Of a DNA stretch of 64,000 bases, positions 34,831 to 44,199 are shown piece after piece. Both the position numbers and the translations under genes were made by a program. The stretch's first letter is position 1. Each line of letters starts with the position of its first letter. Source of the DNA: Desulfobacterales bacterium (lineage in GTDB: Bacteria; Desulfobacterota; Desulfobacteria; Desulfobacterales; JADGBH01); NCBI GenBank assembly GCA_015231595.1, contig JADGBH010000015.1, positions 1 through 64,000 of the forward strand. Direction: 5' to 3'. Below the pieces are notes generated by a model. It worked only from the letters and a program-made list of their open reading frames with translations. It was not told the origin of the DNA and searched no databases.

Positions 34831-37083
34831 ATGATGTCTGACGAATTAGATTTGATAGCTATTTTTAAAAATCAATTAGAAAGTGAGCTTCGCCGGGCAA
34901 CAGAGTATATTTTAGAATTAGAAAAAAATCCTGGTAAATCTGATACTCTAAATGGAATTATGCGTGAATTTCACACAATAAAAGGTGCTGCAAGGGCTAT
35001 CCAATTCAATGAAATTAAAGAAACCGCCCATTCAATTGAAAATATTTACCACGCTTTAATTGCAGGACAAATTACCCAAAGAAAATCGCTAATTAATCTT
35101 ACCTTATATACAATCGATTTAATAAATGAAATGTTAAATGCTCGTATCGAAAAAAAAACGTTACCTCAATACGATCAACTTTTTGAATGGGTGGACTCTT
35201 ATCTGTCAGGAAAAGAACCTCAGATAAGTAAAATATCTCAAATATATAAAAAAGATGAAAAAATAGAGACAAGCGATAAACAAACTCAAAAGCCTTTGTC
35301 CCCTAAACCAACATCAGATGAACCTCAGTATAAATTCTTTGAAGAAAAAGATCAAATAGCTGATAAGCTTTTAAATCTTTCTGGAGAAATTTCTGTTGCT
35401 GTAACGTCATTAGATGTTCAACGCCAAACCATGAAAAAAGTATCAAACAATTTAGAATTGTTATGGCGTGAATTTAACAGATTTTTTAAAAATGATGATG
35501 ACTTCAGGGACAAAGAATACAGCATTATTTTATTTGATAAAACCAAAGAGCTTAAAAATCAACAAAGTGTTTCCATGGAAATGCTTAATATTATTGAAAA
35601 TCGACTGCATTTTCTTTCTACAGAATTAGAACATGAAGTTACTCAAAGCAGACTTGTTCCTATAGATACATTATTTTCTTCTTTTCCTCGAATTGTTAGG
35701 GATCTTTCCCAAGAATTAGGCAAAGAATGTGAACTTGTTACTTACGGAGAGCAAACTCGAATAGACAGAGGTGTATTAGAAGCAATTCGAGTGCCTCTTT
35801 TACATCTTATAAGAAATGCTTTAGATCATGGAATTGAATCTCCAAACAAAAGACTACAACTTGGAAAAATTCCAACTGGAAAACTCGAAATAAAAGCTCA
35901 ACCATTAAGTTCAAGCATATTCATTACTATTTCAGACGACGGTACTGGAGTTGATATTGAGGAAATTAAAGAAACAGTTATATCAAGGGGAGATACAACT
36001 ATAGATCTTTGGAATATAATGAATCTAAATGAGCGACAGCAATTTCTTTTTTTGCCAGGAATATCAACAGCAAAAACAGTTACAGAAACTTCTGGACGAG
36101 GTGTAGGACTTGATATTGTAAAAACGAATATTGAAAAAATAGGCGGAAGAATCAGATTTGAAAGTGCGGAAAATAAAGGAACTTCATTTATATTAGAAAT
36201 GCCTCAAACACTTTCCTTGACAAGATGTCTTTTAGTTAATGCCGGCAATCATTATTTTTTTGGAAATCAGTATTACGCTTTTCCCCAAAATGATATTGAA
36301 AAAGTATGTAGAATAAAATCTTCTGATTTACGCGTAATTAATGGACAAAATGCAGTCCGAATAAACGAAGATACATTAATGCTATATGATTTTGCATCCT
36401 CAATGGAACTTGCTCCTATAAAATATACAATAGAGGAAAAACACGTTTTAATACTAAATTTTGAAGACAACAAAATAGCATTAGTTGTTGAAGAAATATT
36501 TGATGAGCATTACATTGTCAGCCGGAAAATTGATTCGTATTTAGGTAAAATACGTGATGTCGACGGAGTTACTCTTCTTCGGGATGGCAAAATGGCTTTA
36601 ATTGTTGATATAAAAGATCTTTTTCTTACTTTATCAGATCATAATTTTAATAAAATTAATATTGAAAAACAAAACTTAAAAAATGTAGAACCTGAAAATA
36701 AAAAACATAAAATATTAGTTGTTGAAGACTCCCAAACTGTTAGGGAAGTTGAGAGGCATTTTCTCGAATCAGCAGGTTATGATGTTGTTACAGCTATAAA
36801 TGGGGCTGACGGATTAAATAAATTAAAGGTCTCTAAATTTGATATGGTGATAAGTGATATTGATATGCCTCGAATGAACGGCATTGAAATGATAAAAGAA
36901 ATTAGAAAAGATCCTAAATATGGCGACATACCTATAATTGTTGTATCTTACAAAGATCGTGAAGAAGATCGTTTAGCTGCAAAAGATGCTGGCGCTAATT
37001 TATACATTACAAAAGCAGCTTTTGATTCTAAAGAAATGTTATTACATATAAGCCGATTTATTGATAATAAAGCTCATGAATAA
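34831..37083 (+). CDS. cheA: Hybrid chemotaxis kinase CheA-REC (FrzE-like)
   Basis: A 750-aa kinase. The Hpt domain contains phospho-accepting H48 in REFHTIKGAARA. A short linker replaces the CheY-binding P2 domain. The dimerisation and ATPase domains follow (LIRNALDHGIESP, ISDDGTGVD, GRGVGLDIVKTNIEKIGG, GTSFILEMP), then a CheW-like regulatory domain (about 480-610). A C-terminal receiver (about 625-750) has phospho-acceptor D676 in ISDIDMPRMNG. Receiver-fused CheA proteins typify Frz and related type IV pilus or gliding pathways (family knowledge). No cheR, cheB or free cheY is in this operon; a CheY/CheC pair lies 9 kb upstream. Its last eight bases overlap the next gene. Confidence 0.95.
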   Translation: MMSDELDLIAIFKNQLESELRRATEYILELEKNPGKSDTLNGIMREFHTIKGAARAIQFNEIKETAHSIENIYHALIAGQITQRKSLINLTLYTIDLINEMLNARIEKKTLPQYDQLFEWVDSYLSGKEPQISKISQIYKKDEKIETSDKQTQKPLSPKPTSDEPQYKFFEEKDQIADKLLNLSGEISVAVTSLDVQRQTMKKVSNNLELLWREFNRFFKNDDDFRDKEYSIILFDKTKELKNQQSVSMEMLNIIENRLHFLSTELEHEVTQSRLVPIDTLFSSFPRIVRDLSQELGKECELVTYGEQTRIDRGVLEAIRVPLLHLIRNALDHGIESPNKRLQLGKIPTGKLEIKAQPLSSSIFITISDDGTGVDIEEIKETVISRGDTTIDLWNIMNLNERQQFLFLPGISTAKTVTETSGRGVGLDIVKTNIEKIGGRIRFESAENKGTSFILEMPQTLSLTRCLLVNAGNHYFFGNQYYAFPQNDIEKVCRIKSSDLRVINGQNAVRINEDTLMLYDFASSMELAPIKYTIEEKHVLILNFEDNKIALVVEEIFDEHYIVSRKIDSYLGKIRDVDGVTLLRDGKMALIVDIKDLFLTLSDHNFNKINIEKQNLKNVEPENKKHKILVVEDSQTVREVERHFLESAGYDVVTAINGADGLNKLKVSKFDMVISDIDMPRMNGIEMIKEIRKDPKYGDIPIIVVSYKDREEDRLAAKDAGANLYITKAAFDSKEMLLHISRFIDNKAHE

Positions 37084-38830
37084 TTCCATAAAACTAATAA
37101 AAAAGAAAGTATTGTATGGTTCTGCCGATTATGAAGAAATTGTTCGCAAAAATGGTTATTTTGTTGATAAAACCGCATATATTGAAAAGCTTGAATCAGT
37201 TGAAAATCCAATTTTTTTAAGGCCTCGTAGATTCGGGAAATCACTATTGTGCCGAATTTTAGAATGTTACTACAACATTAAGCAAAAGAAAGATTTTGAA
37301 AGACTCTTTGGCGATACTTATATTGGTAAACACCCAACGCCTCTTTCAAATTCATTTTTTGTATTGCATTTAGATTTTTCAATAGTTAATCCAACAGGCG
37401 ATATTAAGGATATTGAAAAAAGCTTTAATCATATATGTAATTCAAGTCTTCGCAGCATTACAAGACGTTATTCTCAATGGTTTGGTGATAAAGTTACAGT
37501 TAATCCTGAAATTCAAGCCGCCCATAATCTCAACGATATTATGGTAGCTATTTCTGATTTTGATTTGCCTTCTCTTTATATTATTATTGACGAATATGAT
37601 AATTTTGCCAATCAGCTTATTGTAGCAAATAAAGATAATCTTTATCGACAATTGACCTCTGATGAAGGATTTTTTAAAAATTTTTTTAAAACACTTAAAG
37701 AAGGGCGTAAAACATCAGCTATAGAAAATATATTTATTACGGGAGTTCTCCCTATAACTATTGACGATTTGGCATCAGGTTTTAATATTGGAACTTTTAT
37801 AACCCTTGAACCAAAATTCGAATCAATGATAGGATTTACACAAAGCGAAGTGAGCCAACTTTTAAGTGAAATATATCGTGATTATGATATAGATATATCT
37901 ACACTAAAAGAAGTCGAATCTATTATCAAAAATCATTATAACGGATACAATTTTGTAAATACATCCAGTGAATCTCTTTATAATTCAACAATTCTTATGT
38001 ATTTTCTTAGATGGTTCTGTGAATATAAACAAATTCCTGAATCTTTAACAGACATGAATTTAAGAACTGATCTTTCATGGGTTAGAAGAATTACTGGGAC
38101 AAATCCACAAAATACTGAAGAATTTGTATCAAAATTAACTACTGAAAATAATATAGCCTATGATAAAAATTTTCTAACTAATAAATTCAATATGTTTCAA
38201 TTTTTTGAAAAGGGATTTTATCCGATTTCATTTTTTTATTTAGGAATGCTGACACGTCAGGATGATTTTTATTTAAAACTGCCTAATCTTAACATGAAGC
38301 AAATATTTGTGGAGTATTTTAATGAAATTCACCGTATTGATGTATCAACAAAATACGCAAAAATGATGCAAGGGTTCGTCAATAATCCAGATTTGTCAAA
38401 ACTCTTTGCGGATTATTGGGAATTATATGTTTCCCAGCTACCTGAAGCAATTTTTCAGCAAGTAAATGAAAATTTTTATCGAACTACTTTTTTTGAGTTA
38501 TGCAGCAGGTATCTTTCTAAATGGTTTACGTGGAATTTAGAGAGATCATATCCGAAGGGAAAAACAGATTTAGAATTTGTGGGAAAATATCACGAAAAAT
38601 TTGCAGGTATGCGGATAATTATTGAATTTAAATATTATTCCAACTCTGAATTCAAAAAATTCAAGACTACGATTCAAGATTTCAAAATCCAAAACGAAGA
38701 TACCATTCAGATTTCCGGATATATTGAGGGTTTAAAACAAGAATATCCTGAATGTAAGATATCTCAATATGTAATTTATTGTTTTGGAAATCAAGGATTT
38801 CGGGTTTTTGAAATTATGAGAGGATATTAA
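37076..38830 (+). CDS. AAA-ATPase-like / PD-(D/E)XK nuclease family protein
   Basis: A 584-aa protein with an N-terminal AAA-ATPase_like domain: GSADYEEIVRKNGYFVDKT, P-loop variant RPRRFGKSLL, and Walker B-like LYIIIDEYDNF. The C-terminal nuclease-like domain (PDDEXK_9/DUF1703 type) has KGKTDLEFVG and IIIEFKYYS, giving the D...ExK site. Such proteins occur as large paralogous sets in some Bacteroidota and Desulfobacterota; their function is not established. The ATG at 37076 overlaps the cheA stop by eight bases; an ATG five codons earlier is less likely. A deleted relative lies at 62712-63065. Its place in the chemosensory transcript may be accidental. Confidence 0.88.
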   Translation: MNNSIKLIKKKVLYGSADYEEIVRKNGYFVDKTAYIEKLESVENPIFLRPRRFGKSLLCRILECYYNIKQKKDFERLFGDTYIGKHPTPLSNSFFVLHLDFSIVNPTGDIKDIEKSFNHICNSSLRSITRRYSQWFGDKVTVNPEIQAAHNLNDIMVAISDFDLPSLYIIIDEYDNFANQLIVANKDNLYRQLTSDEGFFKNFFKTLKEGRKTSAIENIFITGVLPITIDDLASGFNIGTFITLEPKFESMIGFTQSEVSQLLSEIYRDYDIDISTLKEVESIIKNHYNGYNFVNTSSESLYNSTILMYFLRWFCEYKQIPESLTDMNLRTDLSWVRRITGTNPQNTEEFVSKLTTENNIAYDKNFLTNKFNMFQFFEKGFYPISFFYLGMLTRQDDFYLKLPNLNMKQIFVEYFNEIHRIDVSTKYAKMMQGFVNNPDLSKLFADYWELYVSQLPEAIFQQVNENFYRTTFFELCSRYLSKWFTWNLERSYPKGKTDLEFVGKYHEKFAGMRIIIEFKYYSNSEFKKFKTTIQDFKIQNEDTIQISGYIEGLKQEYPECKISQYVIYCFGNQGFRVFEIMRGY

Positions 38831-38879
38831 AATTTTCTGTTTTTGGAGAAAGCTTGTAGAACCTTCAAATTTCAGCGTC

Positions 38880-38907
38880 TTTTGGAGGCTTTCGTAAGCC
38901 TCCAAAA
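38880..38907. other. Perfect 12-bp stem-loop between convergent genes
   Basis: TTTTGGAGGCTT pairs exactly with AAGCCTCCAAAA around a TCGT loop. In both directions the stem is followed by A residues rather than a U-tract, so it is not a canonical rho-independent terminator. Its position between two convergent genes still suggests a role at the 3' end of one or both transcripts. Confidence 0.55.
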
Positions 38908-38985
38908 AAAAACCGTTATAATCAGAATTTAAAAAGTATGCCAGATGCCTGTATAATAGCCTAATTGTCTAACAAATCGCTCAAT

Positions 38986-41900
38986 TTAGGTTGGATTAAC
39001 TTTTTCCATTTCATAAAGTGCGTTTACTTCTGCCTCAGTAAGAGCGCGTCGATAAATTCGCACATTGTCGATCTTCCCTCTAAACCAATCATTATTATGA
39101 AATGAACCTATATATACACTACTTTGGGAAGTTGATACACGTGGTTGAGGAGATCCCGAAAAAGTTGAGCCAACTTTTACACCATTGATATATATCTGAG
39201 CAACATTTGGATTTTCTCCTTTCCATGTGAAAATAACCTGCTGCCAAGTATTTAGTTGTAAAGTATTGATATCTGATTTCTGCTTAAATGCTCCACTTGA
39301 ACTTGATTGAATATAACCGGCTATAGTATTATCCCTAAAATCACAGGCAAGGTTGTAAGCATTTTGAGCCAAACTGGCATTTTTATTAATTATGGTTTGC
39401 CCATAAGAACCGGTTTCTGGTTGTATCCAAGCTGAAAGCGTGATTTCGTACATACCTCTCAAACTCGTGTGATCACTTATCTCGATATACTGATTTTCGC
39501 CATTAAATGCATATGCGCTATCAGGATTACCAAACATGTCAGTGGTTTTAACAGCAAATACGGAACCGTTATTTTCATTACCACTTTCATCGTTGGCATT
39601 ACCATTAAAGGGGTAATAAGCGACCAGGTCACTCGTTAAATCACAGACTGCGTCACTGCCGTCACAATCCTGGTCAATTCCATCACCACAATAATCAATG
39701 GCACCAGGGTTGATGCTGGCGTCATTATCATTGCAATCCCCTTGGTTTTCTGTATATCCATCCCCATCATTGTCCAGGTCTTCTGGTGGAATAATAGGTA
39801 CGCAAATCCCAGGACACCCATGCCGATCTACCAGTGAATTTGGAGGAGTATTTGGACAATTATCCCATTGATCGATAACTCCATCATTATCTGTATCTAC
39901 GAGTGGTCCAATCTCAAAATCAATTCCATCACAATTTTGATCAATTCCATCGCCATATATTTCTATTGCACCTGGATGAATTGAAGCATCTTGGTCATTA
40001 CAATCCCCTTGATTTTCTGTGTATCCATCACCATCATCATCAATATCATTCGGATCAATTGCTGTGCCGTCAGTCGAAATATTAATCAGAACAGTGCCAT
40101 TAGCTATTAATGTTGTCAAATCACTCCAATATTGAACAGAATTGAAATCAGCTCTAAATTTATAATCACCCGCAGGTAATTGAAAATTTACCTTTCCAGA
40201 ATTATCCGTAGTTCCATTGATTCCAAGATATGTACCCGCTGCTGAAAAAACATATACCTTTGAACCATAAAGTCCCAAACTATTTTTAATAACTGTTATT
40301 TGTGCCATAGCTGACGAAATATTTATAGTCTGATTTTCCCAATTAAAAACACTTGACCAATATTGTCCTGAAAGATAATCAGCTCTTACCTTGTAATCTT
40401 TGTTCGGCAAAATAAAAGATACGATTCCACTTTCATTAGTTGTTTTATTTACACCGAGATAAGAACCTGAAGGTGTGAATAGATAAACTTTAATGCCTGA
40501 TAAAGATTGAATATTTGACTGGTACACTTGCTGAACAGTTATATCGACTGTTTGATGAGGTATAATTATTTGAATATCCATATTGCTGCTTACATTAATT
40601 TCAGCGCTCCAGAATTGATATCCCATATAATCTGCACGAATTTTATAACTACCATCGGCAAGATTATATTGAACAGCACCGTTGGCATCAGTTGTTTTAG
40701 TTTGATTAAGATAACTTCCTGATGCTGAAAAAAGGTATGTTTTAATCGCTTGCATTGGACTTTCTGATCCTGAATTAACCGTAACGTTTAATGTACCACC
40801 GCCTGCGGATATTCCGACAGGATTTATCTGACCAGATATTATCAAAACTTCATTACTCCAGTATTGATTACCTTGATAATCTCCTCTAAATTTATAAGTA
40901 TCTGATGGTAAATTGAATGTTACTTTACCATTAACATCAGTTGTTCCAGTAAGATTTAGATATGTTCCTCCAAGTGCATATGCATACACGCTTACACCAT
41001 CTAACGGAGAACCATTCATTGTAACAGATACTTCGGCTATAGCGGTTGGAATATTTATAGTTACATTTTGCCATGTAAATGGATCACTGAAAATTTGTTT
41101 ACCAAGATAATCAGCTCGAACCTTATAAGACCGCTCTGGAAGATTAAAAATAACCTTACCATTTGAATCAGTAACTTTATATTGATTAAGATAAGCCCCT
41201 GATTCAGTAAATAAATACACTTTTATTCCTTCTTTAGGAGTAGTTGTTGTCTGATAAGTATTTTGTACTGTTACTTCTATTGATTGACGCCGAAGAGACA
41301 TTTGAAAGGTAGTATTATCTGACACGGAAATTTCATCGCTAAAAAACTGATATCCCATATAATCGACTCTTACTTTATAATTACCATTAGGAACAGAATA
41401 ATTAACTATCCCATTTTCATCAGTTGTTTTAGTTATACCGAGATATGTTCCGGCTGTATTGAAAAGATATGTTTTTATTCCACTTAGGGTAACACCTTCA
41501 CTGGCGTTTAAATTAAATGTAAGAATTCCTCCGCCTGCATTAACTACAATATTATTTACACCTCCACTCTGAATAGTAACAACATCACTCCAATACTGAT
41601 TACCAAAAATATCTGCACGAAATTTATAATTCTTTCCAATCGGCAGTACAAAAGAAACATTTCCATTTTCATCTGTAACAGCATATTCTCCAAGATATGA
41701 ACCATTTTCAGTAAAAAGAAAAACTTTAATATTTTCTATGGATTCAGAATGAGCCAATACGTTAATATTTAATCTTTCTTCTTCAATATTAATGTTTACA
41801 TTAGACGTAACTGGAATTGTTATAGTTGAACTCCAGAATTGATAACCTTTGTAATCAGCTCTAAATTTGTAATTGCCGTCTTGAAAAGCATTTATAGCGA

Positions 41901-43626
41901 ACGCTCCGATTCCATTTTCGTTAGTTGTGATATATTTTCCAGTATAATTGCCAGAGTCAGTAAATGCATAAATTTTAATTCCACCAATGGAGCCTCCAAT
42001 TGAACCGCTCGCATTGATAGTTAGGCCTTCATCAAGTTCTTTATAGGATCTTATTGAAACACCTGTAACATAGTTTTGGAGTCCCATTTCTGTAAGTTGC
42101 GATTGAGTGAGTACGCTTTCCTCATAATGAACTCCAGAAGTTCCTTCAAGAAGGCTAAGATCCATGTTGTTGTGACACATTAAAAAATTTCCGTCATAAT
42201 AATCAATGTCTCTGATATTACCATAATGAGTACTTGTAATAAGTTCACCAATACTACCGTCATCATTTAGCTTGTATATTCCTAACTGTATTCCTTCAAA
42301 ATACATAGAAATATATAATTGCTTAGTGACTGGATCTATTCCAACACCTTGAGAAGGCTGAGAAACAGAGCCACTATTTGGAAGATTAACAGGATTGCCC
42401 GTTGGTAGAGAATAAGCTTCAATCTTACTGGTAAGATTATTTATTCCATAAAGCATATCCCCTTTTACTGCGCCTCCCTGAAAACCTTTGGAAGTCGTAA
42501 ATAGTTGTTTGACTTCGCCTGATTTAGCATCCATACTGAAAACTGCCGCCGCATTGGTTCCAAACAATCCTCGATTTAGCAATAATACACTGTCAGAGAT
42601 TGCATCGTAAGCCAACCCTACCATATCAATGATGTTATATCCATCGAGGCTCCCTAATGGTTGAGTTGTATTGTTATAAGTATTGTATATACCTACATTA
42701 CCGTATAAATCACCCACATAGATTATTCTGCCTTCAGGTTCATCATCAGAACTTGTTGTAAAAGTCCACATATAATCATTTAAAAGAGGATTCCCTGAAG
42801 TATCCTTGATACCACTTTTTAAAGTGGCTACATAAGTTGTTCCGTAAGCTAAATTAGAGTTAGGTGTGAATGCAGCAGTTAAATTATCATAACCAATTGT
42901 TCCACTTATATTGGAAACTCCATCACTGATAATAAAAGTATTTGCATTGATGGTTAAAGGATCGATTGGTTCAGAAAAAGTAGCTGAAATTGTTGTTTCA
43001 ATTGACACATCATTGGCATCATTATTTGGATATGTAAAAGAGATGGTAGGTAAGACAGTATCACGATACTCTCTAACTAAATAACTAGCAGGACTCTCAT
43101 CGGTAGGCGTGATAGAGGTTGTCTTGTTATAAGTTGCTACTGCATTTGTCATATTTGTATAAAGACCTACGTCTCCGTAGTATCGGTAGGAATACCATGT
43201 ATTTGCCAACCAACCAACAGCATGCCTGTTATCAGGGTAAATTTGAGTTACGCCCATCAAATTCTGAAGAAGATATGCTGCAGGAACTTCTTCTTCACTC
43301 CATGTTCCCACATGTAATATGCCTGCATTAGTGTATAAAATTTTTACTTCGTCAATTGTAGCGTAACGAAAACCATGGCTTGTCAAATAGCCTTTATAAC
43401 CAGCAATAATAGTCCCATATGATATGCCATCCGTTGCTGTTAGGTCCAACCATTCTAAGCCTGTATCAGAATCCAAGGTAATAAGGCCATCACCTTCTGT
43501 TAGTAAATCTTTTTCAGACAGAGCAGCATTCGATATCCCTATCATTATAAAAAAAATCAATACAGGTAAATACAAAAAGTATTTTCTCATGATGACTGAT
43601 AAAATTTTTGTTAAATTGATCTTCAT
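38986..43626 (-). CDS. Giant exported multi-repeat protein (Big_5, 8 Ig-like repeats, MopE/TSP3, LamG)
   Basis: A 1546-aa secreted or surface protein. A signal peptide lies at about 13-35 (RKYFLYLPVLIFFIMIGISNA). An N-terminal domain contains DSDTGLEWLDLTAT, followed by a Big_5 domain (about 190-290) and a beta-propeller-like segment (300-540). Eight repeats of ~90-95 residues (about 550-1270) each contain a (G)IKVYLF..G.YL..TTD.NG and Y K.RADY.G.Q.WS pattern, resembling carboxypeptidase-regulatory or Ig-like folds. Two MopE-type metal-binding motifs (DGDGYTENQGDCND) flank a thrombospondin type 3 repeat (DTDNDGVIDQWDNCP). The C-terminus is a LamG/concanavalin domain. An adhesive or calcium-binding role is inferred. 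AAGGAG lies 12 bases before the chosen ATG; an ATG 12 codons later is possible. Confidence 0.85.
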   Translation of the reverse strand: MKINLTKILSVIMRKYFLYLPVLIFFIMIGISNAALSEKDLLTEGDGLITLDSDTGLEWLDLTATDGISYGTIIAGYKGYLTSHGFRYATIDEVKILYTNAGILHVGTWSEEEVPAAYLLQNLMGVTQIYPDNRHAVGWLANTWYSYRYYGDVGLYTNMTNAVATYNKTTSITPTDESPASYLVREYRDTVLPTISFTYPNNDANDVSIETTISATFSEPIDPLTINANTFIISDGVSNISGTIGYDNLTAAFTPNSNLAYGTTYVATLKSGIKDTSGNPLLNDYMWTFTTSSDDEPEGRIIYVGDLYGNVGIYNTYNNTTQPLGSLDGYNIIDMVGLAYDAISDSVLLLNRGLFGTNAAAVFSMDAKSGEVKQLFTTSKGFQGGAVKGDMLYGINNLTSKIEAYSLPTGNPVNLPNSGSVSQPSQGVGIDPVTKQLYISMYFEGIQLGIYKLNDDGSIGELITSTHYGNIRDIDYYDGNFLMCHNNMDLSLLEGTSGVHYEESVLTQSQLTEMGLQNYVTGVSIRSYKELDEGLTINASGSIGGSIGGIKIYAFTDSGNYTGKYITTNENGIGAFAINAFQDGNYKFRADYKGYQFWSSTITIPVTSNVNINIEEERLNINVLAHSESIENIKVFLFTENGSYLGEYAVTDENGNVSFVLPIGKNYKFRADIFGNQYWSDVVTIQSGGVNNIVVNAGGGILTFNLNASEGVTLSGIKTYLFNTAGTYLGITKTTDENGIVNYSVPNGNYKVRVDYMGYQFFSDEISVSDNTTFQMSLRRQSIEVTVQNTYQTTTTPKEGIKVYLFTESGAYLNQYKVTDSNGKVIFNLPERSYKVRADYLGKQIFSDPFTWQNVTINIPTAIAEVSVTMNGSPLDGVSVYAYALGGTYLNLTGTTDVNGKVTFNLPSDTYKFRGDYQGNQYWSNEVLIISGQINPVGISAGGGTLNVTVNSGSESPMQAIKTYLFSASGSYLNQTKTTDANGAVQYNLADGSYKIRADYMGYQFWSAEINVSSNMDIQIIIPHQTVDITVQQVYQSNIQSLSGIKVYLFTPSGSYLGVNKTTNESGIVSFILPNKDYKVRADYLSGQYWSSVFNWENQTINISSAMAQITVIKNSLGLYGSKVYVFSAAGTYLGINGTTDNSGKVNFQLPAGDYKFRADFNSVQYWSDLTTLIANGTVLINISTDGTAIDPNDIDDDGDGYTENQGDCNDQDASIHPGAIEIYGDGIDQNCDGIDFEIGPLVDTDNDGVIDQWDNCPNTPPNSLVDRHGCPGICVPIIPPEDLDNDGDGYTENQGDCNDNDASINPGAIDYCGDGIDQDCDGSDAVCDLTSDLVAYYPFNGNANDESGNENNGSVFAVKTTDMFGNPDSAYAFNGENQYIEISDHTSLRGMYEITLSAWIQPETGSYGQTIINKNASLAQNAYNLACDFRDNTIAGYIQSSSSGAFKQKSDINTLQLNTWQQVIFTWKGENPNVAQIYINGVKVGSTFSGSPQPRVSTSQSSVYIGSFHNNDWFRGKIDNVRIYRRALTEAEVNALYEMEKVNPT

Positions 43627-43939
43627 AAAATATAAAAACTCCTTTATATTATTAAATATTTATATTAATTTATAAAAAACAATATTATTTTTTTGAAACA
43701 CTGTTAACATCAATTGGAAATAAAATCAAGAGATTTATTATTTGTTATGTAAGTAATTGTTAATTATACTTTAAATAAAATAATATCGACGGAAAAGGCC
43801 TTTTAAAGATCGTAGCTGTGGTTTATATTTTTGAAGTTAATCGATGTTTAAAATAATGAATTATATGAGTTACAGCAAAACAAGTGTGTCACACCTTTAA
43901 GTTTATAATGCTCATAATTTATTACCTCTTAGCTTATTA
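43627..43939. other. ~310-bp AT-rich region upstream of the giant repeat protein
   Basis: No gene was found. A short perfect palindrome AAAAGGCCTTTT lies at 43793-43804. GTGTGTCACACCTTTAA at about 43892 loosely resembles the terminal repeat of the adjacent 260-bp element. The region contains the promoter of the minus-strand 1546-aa gene, but I cannot place it. The last eight bases (43932-43939) are the left target duplication. Confidence 0.4.
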
Positions 43940-44199
43940 GGGTGTGTCCCATCTTTTACACATAACAGGAATGACACGTCAGATGTACAGTATTTTGGAT
44001 TTATCGTCATTCGGGGAAAGTCAGAAAATCGTTTAGATTTTCTGACTTTAACCCGGAATCCAGAGAATATGACGACGTTATTCTGGATTCCGGATTAAAA
44101 TTGAAAAATATTCATTTTTCAATTTTTTCCGGAATGACGTCCTACGACGTTTAGTTCCTAAAAAATTTTATGCCTTTGTGTAAAAGGTGGGACACACCC
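43940..44199. mobile_element. 260-bp MITE-like element with 8-bp target duplication
   Basis: The ends are inverted repeats of ~23 bp (GGGTGTGTCCCATCTTTTAC at the left; GGGTGTGTCCCACCTTTTAC reading in from the right). The flanks are a perfect 8-bp direct repeat GCTTATTA at 43932-43939 and 44200-44207. Inside are a perfect 14-bp stem (AAAGTCAGAAAATC / GATTTTCTGACTTT, 44017-44049) and the ~50-bp hairpin repeat (44087-44135). There is no transposase, so it would move in trans. An 8-bp duplication fits transposase families such as IS256 or IS1595. The insertion interrupts the final codons of the 2272-aa gene. Confidence 0.85.

Noticed and set aside
38880..38907. Rho-independent terminator
   Set aside because: The stem is perfect, but the 3' side is A-rich rather than U-rich on both strands, so I kept it only as a stem-loop.
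39700..42050. CRISPR-like or tandem DNA repeat array
   Set aside because: The periodicity reflects protein repeats of ~90-95 residues within one open frame; DNA copies are diverged and there are no spacers.
43741..43900. Possible riboswitch (cyclic di-GMP type) upstream of the giant repeat protein
   Set aside because: A few purine-rich strings looked suggestive, but the conserved core and pairing of known classes could not be traced.
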